IMG/VR virus record: IMGVR_UViG_3300031772_007143
Coordinates: 1-39,733 of that record
Reading direction: 5' to 3' (one strand)
DNA length: 39,733 nucleotides
From: a virus
Below, in pieces: positions 15,177 to 22,859 of this stretch; positions within the stretch are counted from its first letter, which is position 1, and each line of letters begins with the position of its first letter. The position numbers and the translations under genes were made by a program. The notes under the pieces are model-generated. The model was not told the DNA's origin. It saw nothing but the letters and a program-made list of their open reading frames with translations, and did not search any database.

Positions 15177-15928
15177 GCTGTCCTGCTCTTCTTGGGCAGC
15201 CGCTTGTTCTCGTACCGCCCGAGCTTCCAGAACTTGGCCGCACTGTACGGGCTCAGGTACCGGACGCCCTCCGGCCGGTGGCCGTGCTTCAGCTGGCGCG
15301 GGACTTCCCGCACCCCCACCGCCGCCTTGGTCACCGCGTAGAGCGTCGGGTACAGACGATTCTGGAACACGTACCCGCGCTTCATCACCTTGCACTCGTA
15401 CCACTGATCGTGATGGCTCACCCGGAGGAGCCGGCCGGGCGTCAGCGCCGCGATCTCCGGGCTCCGCTCCCGCTCCCTGCGCCAACGCTTCTCGTCGTAC
15501 CGAGCCTTCCACTCCAGCCCAAGCCTCGGCGCCCGTTCCACCGCAGCGCCCGCAACTTTTCCGCTTGCTCCCCACGATTTCGGTGCCGGATCCGCCGCAG
15601 CATCGGCAGACCCGGCCATGGTAGGGCGGGCCGGCACCCGACGCTCGCGCTCCTTTTGGGCGTACACAATGGACTCGACGGCCAACCCGAGATCCTTGGC
15701 CAGCATCTCCGCGGTCGCCGGCTTCTTCCGACCCAGCCGCTCCTCCGCCGCGGGCAACGTCACTTCAAGGAAATGCGCCAGGCAGAGCGCGCCGAATATG
15801 CAGGACCGGCAATCGGCGCCCCCCTCGCCCGGCAGACCGCCCTCGTAGAACTGGCCGAAACAGTTGGGCTGGGCGTGTTGCCCGATCCACCACTGCCCGC
15901 CCCGCTTGATCGCCCGGTAGTCGGTCAT
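15173..15928 (-). CDS. Cys4 protein with C-terminal DUF2924-like region
   Basis: 251 residues from the ATG at 15928, which overlaps the sigma-like gene stop (ATGA). Near the N-terminus NCFGQFYEGG and DCRSCIFGALC give C-x16-C-x2-C-x5-C, the last three with WhiB-like spacing, so a metal or Fe-S site is likely. The middle is Ala-rich and probably flexible. Residues 170-215 (PGRLLRVSHHDQWYECKVMKRGYVFQNRLYPTLYAVTKAAVG region) resemble the small SH3-like fold of DUF2924-type proteins (GxxLxRxWxG, then dGfxxxgxxYxSLsaia). The C-terminus is basic. A DNA-associated role is plausible; no specific function can be given. Confidence 0.6.
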   Translation of the reverse strand: MTDYRAIKRGGQWWIGQHAQPNCFGQFYEGGLPGEGGADCRSCIFGALCLAHFLEVTLPAAEERLGRKKPATAEMLAKDLGLAVESIVYAQKERERRVPARPTMAGSADAAADPAPKSWGASGKVAGAAVERAPRLGLEWKARYDEKRWRRERERSPEIAALTPGRLLRVSHHDQWYECKVMKRGYVFQNRLYPTLYAVTKAAVGVREVPRQLKHGHRPEGVRYLSPYSAAKFWKLGRYENKRLPKKSRTA

Positions 15929-16407
15929 CGGATACCTCCCACAAGGCTGCGCATTCGCTGACGCAGCCGGCACAGCCGTTGACGGAACGCCTCGCGCGCT
16001 CCGTCCTGCTCGGCATCGTAAACCTCGCTCGCTTGGCCGTCCGCCTCGACCAGCCGGGCGAACAGCGTGGCGTCCGGACCACCCAGGCGCTCGATCAACA
16101 CGCGCAGGGCCTCGCGCGCCTGGAGCCGCGCGTCCTCTTGGTACGTTTCCTCCGGCACGTCCATCAGGTCGACGTACCGGCAATCCAGCCTCCAGCGGTC
16201 GCGCTCGATCTGCGCCGCCGCGTTCCACAAACTCTTCATCACGTACAGCCGCGGCGGCTTCTCCGGGGAGAACCGACGCTCGACCGCCATCGCGCGCAGG
16301 TGCAGCTCCTGCCGGTAATCGTCCCGGCTGCGGCCGTGCCGGTCAACCTCCCGCGGGTCTCGGCTGATTGATTTCGTAATTTGACTCACCGCCTGTCCGT
16401 ATTCCAT
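15925..16407 (-). CDS. Sigma-70-like transcription factor (divergent)
   Basis: 160 residues. Residues 25-75 (DRHGRSRDDYRQELHLRAMAVE, then RLYVMKSLWNAAAQIERDRWR) resemble sigma region 2, where helices carry acidic and aromatic residues used for core binding and promoter melting. A central linker leads to a C-terminal helix set (ALRVLIERLGGPDATLFARLVEAD, REAFRQRLCRLRQRMR) that could act as region 4. Size and layout fit small phage or ECF-type sigma factors. It is first behind a promoter at 16451-16479 and has a GGAGGGG ribosome site. It could redirect host RNA polymerase to phage promoters. Confidence 0.55.
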   Translation of the reverse strand: MEYGQAVSQITKSISRDPREVDRHGRSRDDYRQELHLRAMAVERRFSPEKPPRLYVMKSLWNAAAQIERDRWRLDCRYVDLMDVPEETYQEDARLQAREALRVLIERLGGPDATLFARLVEADGQASEVYDAEQDGAREAFRQRLCRLRQRMRSLVGGIR

Positions 16408-16422
16408 GGTCGTCCCCTCCGC

Positions 16423-16440
16423 GGTGGCCGGTTAGCCACC
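16423..16440 (-). promoter_or_regulatory. Leader hairpin before the sigma-like gene
   Basis: A perfect 6-bp inverted repeat GGTGGC/GCCACC with a 6-base loop lies between the proposed promoter and the ribosome site of the sigma-like gene. It would sit at or near the 5' end of the transcript, where it could protect the RNA or affect translation. No U-tract follows, so it is not a terminator. Confidence 0.35.
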
Positions 16441-16450
16441 ATGATTTCCT

Positions 16451-16479
16451 ATTGTACGGCATTCCACCGTAAAGCGCAA
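16451..16479 (-). promoter_or_regulatory. Sigma70-type promoter, minus strand
   Basis: On the minus strand TTGCGC (16479-16474) and TACAAT (16456-16451) are separated by 17 bases; the -10 matches consensus at five of six positions, the -35 at three. It lies in a 125-bp AT-rich gap without a gene, directly upstream of the sigma-like gene, and would serve the long operon running down to position 1. Confidence 0.5.
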
Positions 16480-16532
16480 TAGAAATCTTCCAGAAATTAA
16501 CATTATCGGAAACCCATTTGAATGTGCGGTAT

Positions 16533-16766
16533 TCACACGCCCCTCTTCGCATCCGCCAGTAGAATCTGGAACTCATGCTCTAACTCGTCCAGCAACTGAC
16601 GTCGTTTTTTCGGCACATCCGCGAACAGCCGGGACCACCGAATGGACTCCATGGCCACCGCCGCGGCGATGAACCCGTTGCGGGTCAGGCCCATCCGCCG
16701 CCCAACCTCGTCTGCGCCGATCAACATGGCCCGGGGCAGCGTCACCGTCGTCTTGATTCTGGACAT
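16533..16766 (-). CDS. Ribbon-helix-helix DNA-binding protein
   Basis: 77 residues starting MSRIKTTVTLPRAML, a short beta strand of the ribbon-helix-helix type, followed by two helices (GADEVGRRMGLTRNGFIAAAVAMESI) as in Arc/CopG-like repressors. The C-terminal tail is charged and helical. The ATG at 16766 overlaps the primase stop (ATGA) and has GGAG eight bases upstream. The open frame before it is excluded. It is the last gene before the promoter at 16451-16479, so it may regulate that or other phage promoters. Confidence 0.65.
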   Translation of the reverse strand: MSRIKTTVTLPRAMLIGADEVGRRMGLTRNGFIAAAVAMESIRWSRLFADVPKKRRQLLDELEHEFQILLADAKRGV

Positions 16767-17791
16767 CAAACAGCTCCTACGTAGTGAACCGGCGTGCCGC
16801 ACGGCATGGCCCGCGCACGCCACCAATCCAACTCCGCACGACTGCGCTCCCCCGGGTCACCCCCGGGCAGGCGAACCAACCGCACGTCGAACAGCGAGAC
16901 CAACCGCGGGGCGGCCAGCAGAATATCCTCCCACGCGTCGGCGTCCCACATCAGGTCCACCGCGCGCACGCCCGCCCGCACCAGCAACGCGATCTGCGCG
17001 TCGCTGATCTTCTTCCCGAACGAACAGACCGCGCTGGCACCCGCGTGCACGCAATCCACCGGCCCCTCGACGATGGCCACCCGCGAATAGAGCTTGGCCA
17101 CGTCCAGATTCATCAGCACATCACTCGACCGCACGGACACCCCATCATCCGGCGGATTAAGCGTTTTGATATACCGCTCGCCCGGCTGGGCCGCCCACAT
17201 GGCCCGCGCCTGATAGTAGATGAGCTGGTCGTGGTCGAAGACGGGGAAGACCAGCCGATGGGCATACCGGCCGGTCGTGCACACGAACAGGCGGAATTGC
17301 CGCACATCCTCGGGCGTAATACCCCGCGCCTGGAGGTAGGGCCAATCCTCGTACCGTGCGATCGGCTGGGCGCCCGGCGGGTAGGGGATGGGCGCGGCCA
17401 GGCGGGCCACCCCCGCGGCCGACCGGTCCGCGACTAACCGCTCGGGCAGCACGCCCAGCTCATGCGGAATGTGCCGGCCCGCCGCGATCACCTGGTCCAC
17501 CGCCTTGTCCCGCGGCACCCCGTCCAGAACGGCCACCAAGTCGACGAGCCCACCCGCCCCGGCGACCGCGCGCTTGCGCGGGCCAAACGGGGTCGTGACC
17601 GTGACGAACCGCTCGCACACCCAGCAGTGCCACTGCCGGCGCTCGATGTTCACGATCAGCTTCTCGTCCTTCCCGCACAACGGACACCGCAGCGCCCACT
17701 CGCCCAACTGGATCTCGCGCGCCCCGTGGTCCATCACGTACTGGACCAGATCGAACTGCTCGATCGCCAGCTGTAGCGTGCTCAGACCCAT
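16766..17791 (-). CDS. DnaG-like DNA primase
   Basis: 341 residues from the ATG at 17791, which overlaps the helicase stop (ATGA). A zinc-binding domain has CPLC (36-39) and HCWVC (C56, C59). The TOPRIM domain has VAIVEGPVD (238-246, catalytic Glu242) and MWDADAWED (281-289) with the paired Asp residues. This is the core layout of DnaG and of the primase half of T7 gp4, without a helicase-interacting C-terminal domain. It should make RNA primers for lagging-strand synthesis together with the helicase encoded just upstream. Confidence 0.85.
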   Translation of the reverse strand: MGLSTLQLAIEQFDLVQYVMDHGAREIQLGEWALRCPLCGKDEKLIVNIERRQWHCWVCERFVTVTTPFGPRKRAVAGAGGLVDLVAVLDGVPRDKAVDQVIAAGRHIPHELGVLPERLVADRSAAGVARLAAPIPYPPGAQPIARYEDWPYLQARGITPEDVRQFRLFVCTTGRYAHRLVFPVFDHDQLIYYQARAMWAAQPGERYIKTLNPPDDGVSVRSSDVLMNLDVAKLYSRVAIVEGPVDCVHAGASAVCSFGKKISDAQIALLVRAGVRAVDLMWDADAWEDILLAAPRLVSLFDVRLVRLPGGDPGERSRAELDWWRARAMPCGTPVHYVGAV

Positions 17792-19215
17792 CAGAAGGCC
17801 CTCTGCTGCTGGGGCGCCCCGGGATAGGCTGACTGGGGTGCACCCCCGTAGCCCAGCGCCGGCGGCGCGTCCAGGTCGGGCATGCTCGGGCTGGTCAGGC
17901 CGTCCCGCTGTTCGATCTTCATCTTCGCGAACTCGCACCACAGGAGCGTCTTGAACCCCGCCTCCGCGTCCCGGTACAGCTCGACCATCACGCGCATCAG
18001 ATTATTCGCCCGCTCCAGCACCGTCGCGTTGACCGAGCCCACCATGTCGGCCACGCGCACCTTGTCGTAGCAGTCGGCGATCTGACTGCTGTAAATCCAA
18101 TGCGCCCGGTCCTCGGAGCCCTTGTCCGGCCGCTGCGCCTGGCTGGCGGTCGTCACCACGTACCCACGGTTGGCCAGGCTCTTCAGGTCGCGACAGGCCG
18201 CCCTTTGCTTCTCCGTCTCGCTGTTGTACCGGCCAGCCCGACCGCCCAGCAGGTCCACGTAGTCGACGACCACGTGCTCGGCCTTCCACCCGTGCGCCCG
18301 CTCCAGCTCCTTCAGCTCCTGGTCGATGTCGATCACCGTGTAGTCCCACCGATCGACGAACCCGCGGATCACCAGGTGGCCCTTCAGGTCCTGGAACCGC
18401 GCCCACGTCTGCGCGTACTTCGCGGCGTCCACGTCCCCGTGCTTCACCTGCGTGTACCACTCGTCCAGAAACAGCGCGTCGTACCGGCACTCCACCTGCT
18501 GACGACTGCCCTCGAACACGAAATGGGCGGTCCGCCGGCGTGCCAACGCGGAGGCGGCGCCATGGTGGACGAGCATCGCGCTCTTGCCCGTCTTCGGATA
18601 GCCGATCCAGATGAGCAGTTGGCCCAGACTGGGCCCGCCGTCCATGATTTTATCCAGCCAGGGCAAGCCCGTGCTGACCGCCGCCTCCCACCCCTGCTGG
18701 TTCATCCGCCGGTTCTGCCGCGCGGGCAACTCCTCGAAGTACCAGCTGCGATCGACGGGCGCCCAGCGCACGCGCGTCAACTCCTCCATCCGCTGCATCA
18801 TCGTGTCGTACGCCTCATCCACGCGGCCCGTGTTGTAGAGCTGGCGCGTCTCGTGGAAGGTACGGACGAATATCTGGCGGCGCACGAAATCGACCGTCGC
18901 GTCCTGAAGCCACTCGCGATCCGTCAGGTCCGCCTGGCCAATCTGGTCGACCATCGCCTCGTAAAGCGGGCGCATCCGCACGTCCACGCCCCGCAGGTAC
19001 TGGCGGACCGTCGGCAACGACGGATAACCCGAATAGCGCTGGCGGTGCTGCTGGCACTGCTGGAGCACCCAGCTCAGCGCCTCGTGCTCGAAATACTCGG
19101 GCCGTAGGTACGGGTCCAGGAACTGGGCGATCCCGTCATCCTCGGTCAGGATGCGCAGGAGCCGTTTCTGGAACTCCAGGTCAAACGGCAGTCTTGGCTG
19201 TTGCGGCTGATCCAT
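17791..19215 (-). CDS. DnaB-like replicative helicase
   Basis: 474 residues. An N-terminal helical domain (1-150) is followed by the RecA-like motor with Walker A GYPKTGKS (205-212) and Walker B VVVDYVDLL (316-324). Then come ETEKQRAACRDLKSLANRGYVVTTASQ-type motif 3 elements with the Gln of the sensor, and an Arg-containing region before the end. This matches DnaB/T4 gp41 hexameric helicases. The C-terminus is a Pro/Gln/Tyr-rich tail (GYGGAPQSAYPGAPQQQRAF) like the tails of the ssDNA-binding protein. Its stop is coupled to the primase start. The start lies 35 bases inside the upstream gene. Confidence 0.85.
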   Translation of the reverse strand: MDQPQQPRLPFDLEFQKRLLRILTEDDGIAQFLDPYLRPEYFEHEALSWVLQQCQQHRQRYSGYPSLPTVRQYLRGVDVRMRPLYEAMVDQIGQADLTDREWLQDATVDFVRRQIFVRTFHETRQLYNTGRVDEAYDTMMQRMEELTRVRWAPVDRSWYFEELPARQNRRMNQQGWEAAVSTGLPWLDKIMDGGPSLGQLLIWIGYPKTGKSAMLVHHGAASALARRRTAHFVFEGSRQQVECRYDALFLDEWYTQVKHGDVDAAKYAQTWARFQDLKGHLVIRGFVDRWDYTVIDIDQELKELERAHGWKAEHVVVDYVDLLGGRAGRYNSETEKQRAACRDLKSLANRGYVVTTASQAQRPDKGSEDRAHWIYSSQIADCYDKVRVADMVGSVNATVLERANNLMRVMVELYRDAEAGFKTLLWCEFAKMKIEQRDGLTSPSMPDLDAPPALGYGGAPQSAYPGAPQQQRAF

Positions 19216-19828
19216 ATTGTCCCCCCGGCACCGTCGCCGCGGTGGTTTGTCCGCGGCGAAGGGCCAAGATGTCGAACGTAACCGACGCCTGCAACCGGAC
19301 CGCGCACTCGTGGGCGACCGGACAGCGCGCGCACACGGTCGACCGCGGGTGGTACCCGTACGTGTGGGTCGGCGTCTCGGCGATGCACCGCCGGAATTGC
19401 GCGGTTTCCAGATACCGGCGCTTCAACGCCTCGCTCGCGTGCGACAGATCCTTGTTTGGATCCCACACATGCGGCCGTCCCGTCCTGGCCGTCCGCGCCT
19501 GCTGTACTTGCGCGGCGACCACCCGCTGGAACATCGGGGTCTCGCGCAGCTGCTCGTACCGTGCGAGCGCCTTGCGCTCGGCCTGCTTCGACTTGGGGAC
19601 CAGCTGATGAAGCGGCGGGGCGAATACCCATTGGCGGCCGACAAACTGCGAGTAGATGAATCGGTGGGGATCGAGCTGACGGGCGGCGCACCACTGGAGC
19701 AGCTGGTGCAACTGTTCTTTTCGTACCGGCGTGGACTTCAACCACCGGGTGCACCGCTGCCGGAACTGCTGGGTGTGTGCACGGTAGTAGTTGTAGTGTT
19801 CCAACAGCTCACCGTGCACGTCCGGCAT
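19181..19828 (-). CDS. Hypothetical Cys4 protein next to the helicase (possible helicase accessory factor)
   Basis: About 215 residues; the ATG at 19828 is chosen because GAAGG lies nine bases upstream, while GTG at 19837 overlaps the preceding stop as GTGA. The N-terminal half is helical and basic. The C-terminal part has RRCIAE and, 17 residues on, CARCPVAHECAVRL: C-x17-C-x2-C-x5-C, with the CxxCPVxxxC pattern seen in WhiB-like iron-sulphur proteins. The overlap with the helicase start suggests coupled expression, so a helicase loader or adaptor is conceivable, but this rests on position alone. Confidence 0.6.
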   Translation of the reverse strand: MPDVHGELLEHYNYYRAHTQQFRQRCTRWLKSTPVRKEQLHQLLQWCAARQLDPHRFIYSQFVGRQWVFAPPLHQLVPKSKQAERKALARYEQLRETPMFQRVVAAQVQQARTARTGRPHVWDPNKDLSHASEALKRRYLETAQFRRCIAETPTHTYGYHPRSTVCARCPVAHECAVRLQASVTFDILALRRGQTTAATVPGGQYGSAATAKTAV

Positions 19829-19833
19829 GGGGC

Positions 19834-20163
19834 TCACCCTTCGCTTGGTTTGGCTGTTGGGTCGGGGCAGACGACGAGCCCCGGGCCCTTGTGGATTATC
19901 AGAATCTGCTTGATCTTAGCAGTGGCTGATGCCCCGCAGCCCGTGCCCCCCACTGCGATCGGGCGCGTCTGCTCGACGCCGATGCTGAATCGATCGACCC
20001 AGACCAACCGACCGGCCACATTATCACCCCCGCCGAGCATCCAGACCTGCACGGGCTGGCCCTTCAGCTGGTCCCACGTGACCGCCTCGGGCCCACGCTT
20101 GCGCACGTCCTTCATGAACGCGCTGCGCTCGTCGGCTACAACGCTGGGTTGGTCAGTCGCCAC
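19834..20163 (-). CDS. Hfq/Sm-like RNA-binding protein candidate
   Basis: 109 residues from GTG 20163. Residues 32-100 follow the Sm fold pattern of Hfq. QLKGQPVQVWMLGG matches strands 1-2 (VxVxLxnG). NVAGRLVWVDRFSIGVEQ matches GxvxxfDxfxvll. KIKQILIIHKGPGLVV matches the closing strand and HKxAIsxi-like signature, with Ile-His-Lys in place of Lys-His. The loop between strands 3 and 4 is Gly-rich and longer than usual. Hfq-like proteins anneal small RNAs to mRNAs or sequester them. A phage copy could act on its own or host transcripts. It overlaps the upstream gene by 28 bases. Confidence 0.55.
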   Translation of the reverse strand: MATDQPSVVADERSAFMKDVRKRGPEAVTWDQLKGQPVQVWMLGGGDNVAGRLVWVDRFSIGVEQTRPIAVGGTGCGASATAKIKQILIIHKGPGLVVCPDPTAKPSEG

Positions 20164-20522
20164 GAGGGATCCCTGTCGGTAATCTGGCCCACCAGGTACC
20201 TGATCGCCCGATCCAGCTCCTCGACTTCCAATTGCTCGCCCTTGTATATCGGTTGGGGCGGCGTCAGCGTTGCGTCAACCCGCCCGGTCTCCATGGTAGC
20301 CCGGTGGCCGCCGTACGCGGCCACCAACTGCTGCAACGCCTCATGGCCCGCCGGCCAAGGCAGCGCGTCCACCAAGTCGATCGCATTGAACACGAGCCAC
20401 CGGCGGGCGGACGACGCCAGCCACTGCTTCAGCTTGTCCGCGCTCGCCAGGCTCACCCGACGCACGGCCGCCGCCTGCTCCTCCAGCGTCATGTCACGCA
20501 CTTCCGACACCCGCACTTCCAT
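20136..20522 (-). CDS. Hypothetical protein, first gene behind the 20.6 kb promoter
   Basis: 128 residues from the ATG at 20522, chosen because GGAGG is seven bases upstream; the longer open frame lies across the promoter. The N-terminus has a helical EEQAAAVRRVSLASADKLKQWL segment, followed by helices and a C-terminal EELDRAIRYLVGQITDRD. No family recognised. It leads the gene group that includes the Hfq-like protein, helicase and primase. Confidence 0.6.
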   Translation of the reverse strand: MEVRVSEVRDMTLEEQAAAVRRVSLASADKLKQWLASSARRWLVFNAIDLVDALPWPAGHEALQQLVAAYGGHRATMETGRVDATLTPPQPIYKGEQLEVEELDRAIRYLVGQITDRDPSWRLTNPAL

Positions 20523-20601
20523 TGGATACCCTCCGGGAAACCAAGGGCGCGACGTGGCCGGGGACTGGTGGCCACGCCGCGCCTGTTCTTTCAGCCCTGC
20601 G

Positions 20602-20630
20602 ATCCTACGAGCCGCCGGGCAGCCCGTCAA
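20602..20630 (-). promoter_or_regulatory. Sigma70-type promoter with inverted repeat in the spacer
   Basis: On the minus strand TTGACG (20630-20625, five of six) and TAGGAT (20607-20602, four of six) are 17 bases apart, about 80 bases upstream of the gene at 20522. The spacer contains CGGGCTGCCCG (20616-20626), an inverted repeat that could be a repressor site. This promoter would start the helicase-primase operon. The surrounding 194-bp gap (20523-20716) otherwise holds only a weak TAAAAT -10 candidate reading plus at 20674-20679. Confidence 0.6.
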
Positions 20631-20716
20631 CTACTTTAACGGTCCAGACACGCTCAGCGTGACCACCCCGTCATAAAATGGCACTGCCCCCCGTCATCCC
20701 CAACAGGAGGTGCACC

Positions 20717-20977
20717 ATGACTACCTTTTTCGGAATATCGAACAAGGGGACCATCGGTGAATGGGTTGTGGGCCCGGCAATCCTGCCCGGGTGTAACCCC
20801 ATGGGTTTTTTCCTCGGGGACATCACCGTTCCCGCCGGGTGCGTAGCCCGGGTAGAACGGAACATCCAATTTAGCAATGGCGGGTCTGCCGCCATTGCGG
20901 TAGTGGCGAACCCGCGGCCAAACGCGGAAATAGTCCCCACTCACCGGGAAACCAGCTCCGGCGTACCCAACACCTGA
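20717..20977 (+). CDS. Small plus-strand protein of unknown function
   Basis: 86 residues starting at an ATG with a perfect AGGAGG six bases upstream; this site decides the start over the ATG at 20678. The product is Gly- and Val-rich with alternating hydrophobic residues (GEWVVGPAILPG, GDITVPAGCVARVERNIQF, SAAIAVVANP) and looks like a small beta-sandwich. Its last 37 bases overlap the convergent gene on the other strand. It is the only plus-strand gene I can support in the window. The opposite strand is also open here but gives a less protein-like sequence. Confidence 0.5.
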   Translation: MTTFFGISNKGTIGEWVVGPAILPGCNPMGFFLGDITVPAGCVARVERNIQFSNGGSAAIAVVANPRPNAEIVPTHRETSSGVPNT

Positions 20978-21321
20978 GCAACGAGCACCCGCATGTCCCG
21001 CAGGTGCGCCTTTGTCGCGGCCAGCTCACCGGCCGTCCCGTGCTCGGTCGGCCGCACGCCCACCCGGTACAGCTCGTCCATCAGCGACTGAAGCTGATCC
21101 TTCCGCAGCTTGAACGTCGGCCGCAGCTCCTGGCCCTCCTTGATATTCTCAAACTGAAGGTCCGTGACCATCGCGCGCTCCTGCGAATTGATCGGCCGGC
21201 CGACCAGGCAGAAGGCCACCCGATTCTCCCACGGCACTAGGTGCAGACGAATATCCAACTCCACGAATTGCCGATCCAGCTCATCCACCGTTACTTCCGT
21301 GATCCCCACCGTCGACCGCAT
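20941..21321 (-). CDS. Hypothetical protein, 126 aa
   Basis: AGGAG precedes the ATG, which lies 41 bases inside the UvsW-like gene. The N-terminal half is strand-rich (VTVDELDRQFVELDIRLHLV, ENRVAFCLVGRPI), followed by a charged helical half with KLRKDQLQSLMDELYRVGV. No family recognised. Transcription from the UvsW side would meet the small plus-strand gene head-on at 20977. Confidence 0.6.
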   Translation of the reverse strand: MRSTVGITEVTVDELDRQFVELDIRLHLVPWENRVAFCLVGRPINSQERAMVTDLQFENIKEGQELRPTFKLRKDQLQSLMDELYRVGVRPTEHGTAGELAATKAHLRDMRVLVAQVLGTPELVSR

Positions 21322-22825
21322 GTGCTTCTCCTATTGGTTTTGCGCACACCGTGCGCGCCCATTCCCCAAACTGCTGGCCCGCCTGGAGCACGTCGACCGA
21401 GAACGTCGGCTCATCCAGGTACGTGTTCAACCGCTCGTGGCTGTGCAGCATGAGCTTCCGGTGATGCCGGTCCGCGAAGTCGACGATGATGGCCGAGCGC
21501 TTGCCCGGCACGGCCGTGCCCACCCGGTACGCGTTCTGGACCAGCGAAACCTCGGCGGACTCGCCCCGCGCGTAGATGAGCGCGTCCGCGGCCGGCAGGT
21601 CCACGCCCTCGCCGAGCAGGCTGGTCCCGATGAGCACGCGCACCTCGTCGCTGGTCAGGAATGCGCTCAGAATCTTCCCCTGCTTCGGCCGGTCCATGTC
21701 CGTGCTCACGAACTCCACGGGCTCAAACTGGGTGCCACGCTGGGCCGGGAACAGCAGACGCATGAACGAGCGGATCTTGTACCCCTGCGCCTTCGTCCCG
21801 ACCAAGATGAGCACCCGCCGCCCCAACTCCGCCAACGTCCAGGCCGCCTGGGCGACCAGCTGGTTGCGCTCCTCGTGCTCATGAATCCCGAACTTGCCGT
21901 GCCCAGTGATGTACCCCTTGGGCACGCCGCGCAACTTTTTCGACTGCACGGGCACGAACACGATCTTGGTAGGCACCAAGTACCCGCGGCGCAGCAGCTC
22001 CGCGCTCGACACCTGGTAGATTGTGTTCGACAGCAGGCCCCACATTTCCAGGTCGTCCGTGCCGCTCCTGAAGTGGGTGCCGGTCATGCCGAACCGATAG
22101 AAAATGTGATCGCACAGCTTGAAAATGTCCCGGTACGTCTTGGCTGCGCTATGGTGCCACTCGTCCACGCACAGCATCTGGCGCGTCTGGTAGAACTCGG
22201 GGCTGAGCAGCGAAGCGGTCGCCGCGGTCGCGACCACCACGGGCATCCGCGCCGCCTTCGACTCTTCCCGCTGGCCCACCAGGTGCATGCTGTAGTTGGG
22301 GCCGTAGAACTCCTCGATCACCTGCTGGGTCTGCACGACAATCCGGTCAGTCGGGGCAATCCAGATGGTCGGCAGGCTGATCTGGCGATGCAACTCGACC
22401 ATCGTCCTGGTTTTGCCCGACCGGGGTGGCATGTCCAGAACCCCACGCCCAACCTCGACCCCCCGCTTGACCGCCGCCACCTGGTAGTCGCGTAATTCGA
22501 TTTTCCCCGCTGCCAGGTCGGGCATGCCCTCCAAGGGGCGAACCCGCGTGTCCTTCACGTCCACCTGGTGGCCCCACTTGTTCGCCAGCCTGGTCACCAG
22601 GTCGACCAGCCCGCTGGGGAAGTACCAGAGCTTCGTCTTCGGCTGGCGGAGGAGCCTGACCCATCCATCCCACCCAGGGCTCATGGTCTCCGGGTCTACC
22701 CATCCCTTGGTCAATAGGTCTGCCATGTCCGTGGGGTACTGTAATTCATGGCTGAGCATGGCCAATAGCTCAGGGTCTCCCCAGAGGATTTGGGCCCATG
22801 TGTTGCCGACCTCCAGGTTCAACAT
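21281..22825 (-). CDS. UvsW-like SF2 DNA helicase
   Basis: 514 residues. After an N-terminal domain of about 100 residues comes the helicase core: a Q-like LRDYQ, Walker A MPPRSGKTR (132-140), IWIAPTDR (motif Ia), the DEAH-box variant DEWHH (221-225), motif III GMTGT, and in the second RecA domain LIGTSLLGEGVDLP (motif V) and VSLVQNAYRVGT (motif VI). This arrangement matches T4 UvsW and related phage helicases that remodel branched DNA and R-loops and switch replication from origin- to recombination-dependent. GGGAGG precedes the ATG. It is the first gene downstream of the non-coding region. Confidence 0.85.
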   Translation of the reverse strand: MLNLEVGNTWAQILWGDPELLAMLSHELQYPTDMADLLTKGWVDPETMSPGWDGWVRLLRQPKTKLWYFPSGLVDLVTRLANKWGHQVDVKDTRVRPLEGMPDLAAGKIELRDYQVAAVKRGVEVGRGVLDMPPRSGKTRTMVELHRQISLPTIWIAPTDRIVVQTQQVIEEFYGPNYSMHLVGQREESKAARMPVVVATAATASLLSPEFYQTRQMLCVDEWHHSAAKTYRDIFKLCDHIFYRFGMTGTHFRSGTDDLEMWGLLSNTIYQVSSAELLRRGYLVPTKIVFVPVQSKKLRGVPKGYITGHGKFGIHEHEERNQLVAQAAWTLAELGRRVLILVGTKAQGYKIRSFMRLLFPAQRGTQFEPVEFVSTDMDRPKQGKILSAFLTSDEVRVLIGTSLLGEGVDLPAADALIYARGESAEVSLVQNAYRVGTAVPGKRSAIIVDFADRHHRKLMLHSHERLNTYLDEPTFSVDVLQAGQQFGEWARTVCAKPIGEAHAVDGGDHGSNGG

Positions 22826-22845
22826 CTTGCTTACCTCCCATATAG

Positions 22846-22859
22846 GGGCGTCGACGCCC
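22846..22859. promoter_or_regulatory. 14-bp perfect palindrome
   Basis: GGGCGTCGACGCCC reads the same on both strands. It lies 21 bases before the UvsW-like start codon and touches the hairpin at 22858-22885. Having no loop, it is more likely a binding site for a dimeric protein than an RNA hairpin. Confidence 0.45.

Noticed and set aside
15929-16228. 100-codon N-terminal extension of the Cys4/DUF2924-like gene
   Set aside because: It overlaps the sigma-like gene in another frame with shadow composition; the ATG at 15928 is coupled by ATGA.
20654-20944. Minus-strand open frames opposite the small plus gene (GTG starts at 20944 and 20940)
   Set aside because: One start overlaps a stop as GTGA, but no Shine-Dalgarno was seen and the translation looks random; the plus frame has a perfect AGGAGG and a protein-like sequence. 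Not fully excluded.
21164-22495. 443-codon plus-strand open frame
   Set aside because: Antisense to the UvsW-like helicase, which has all helicase motifs; the plus frame has none.
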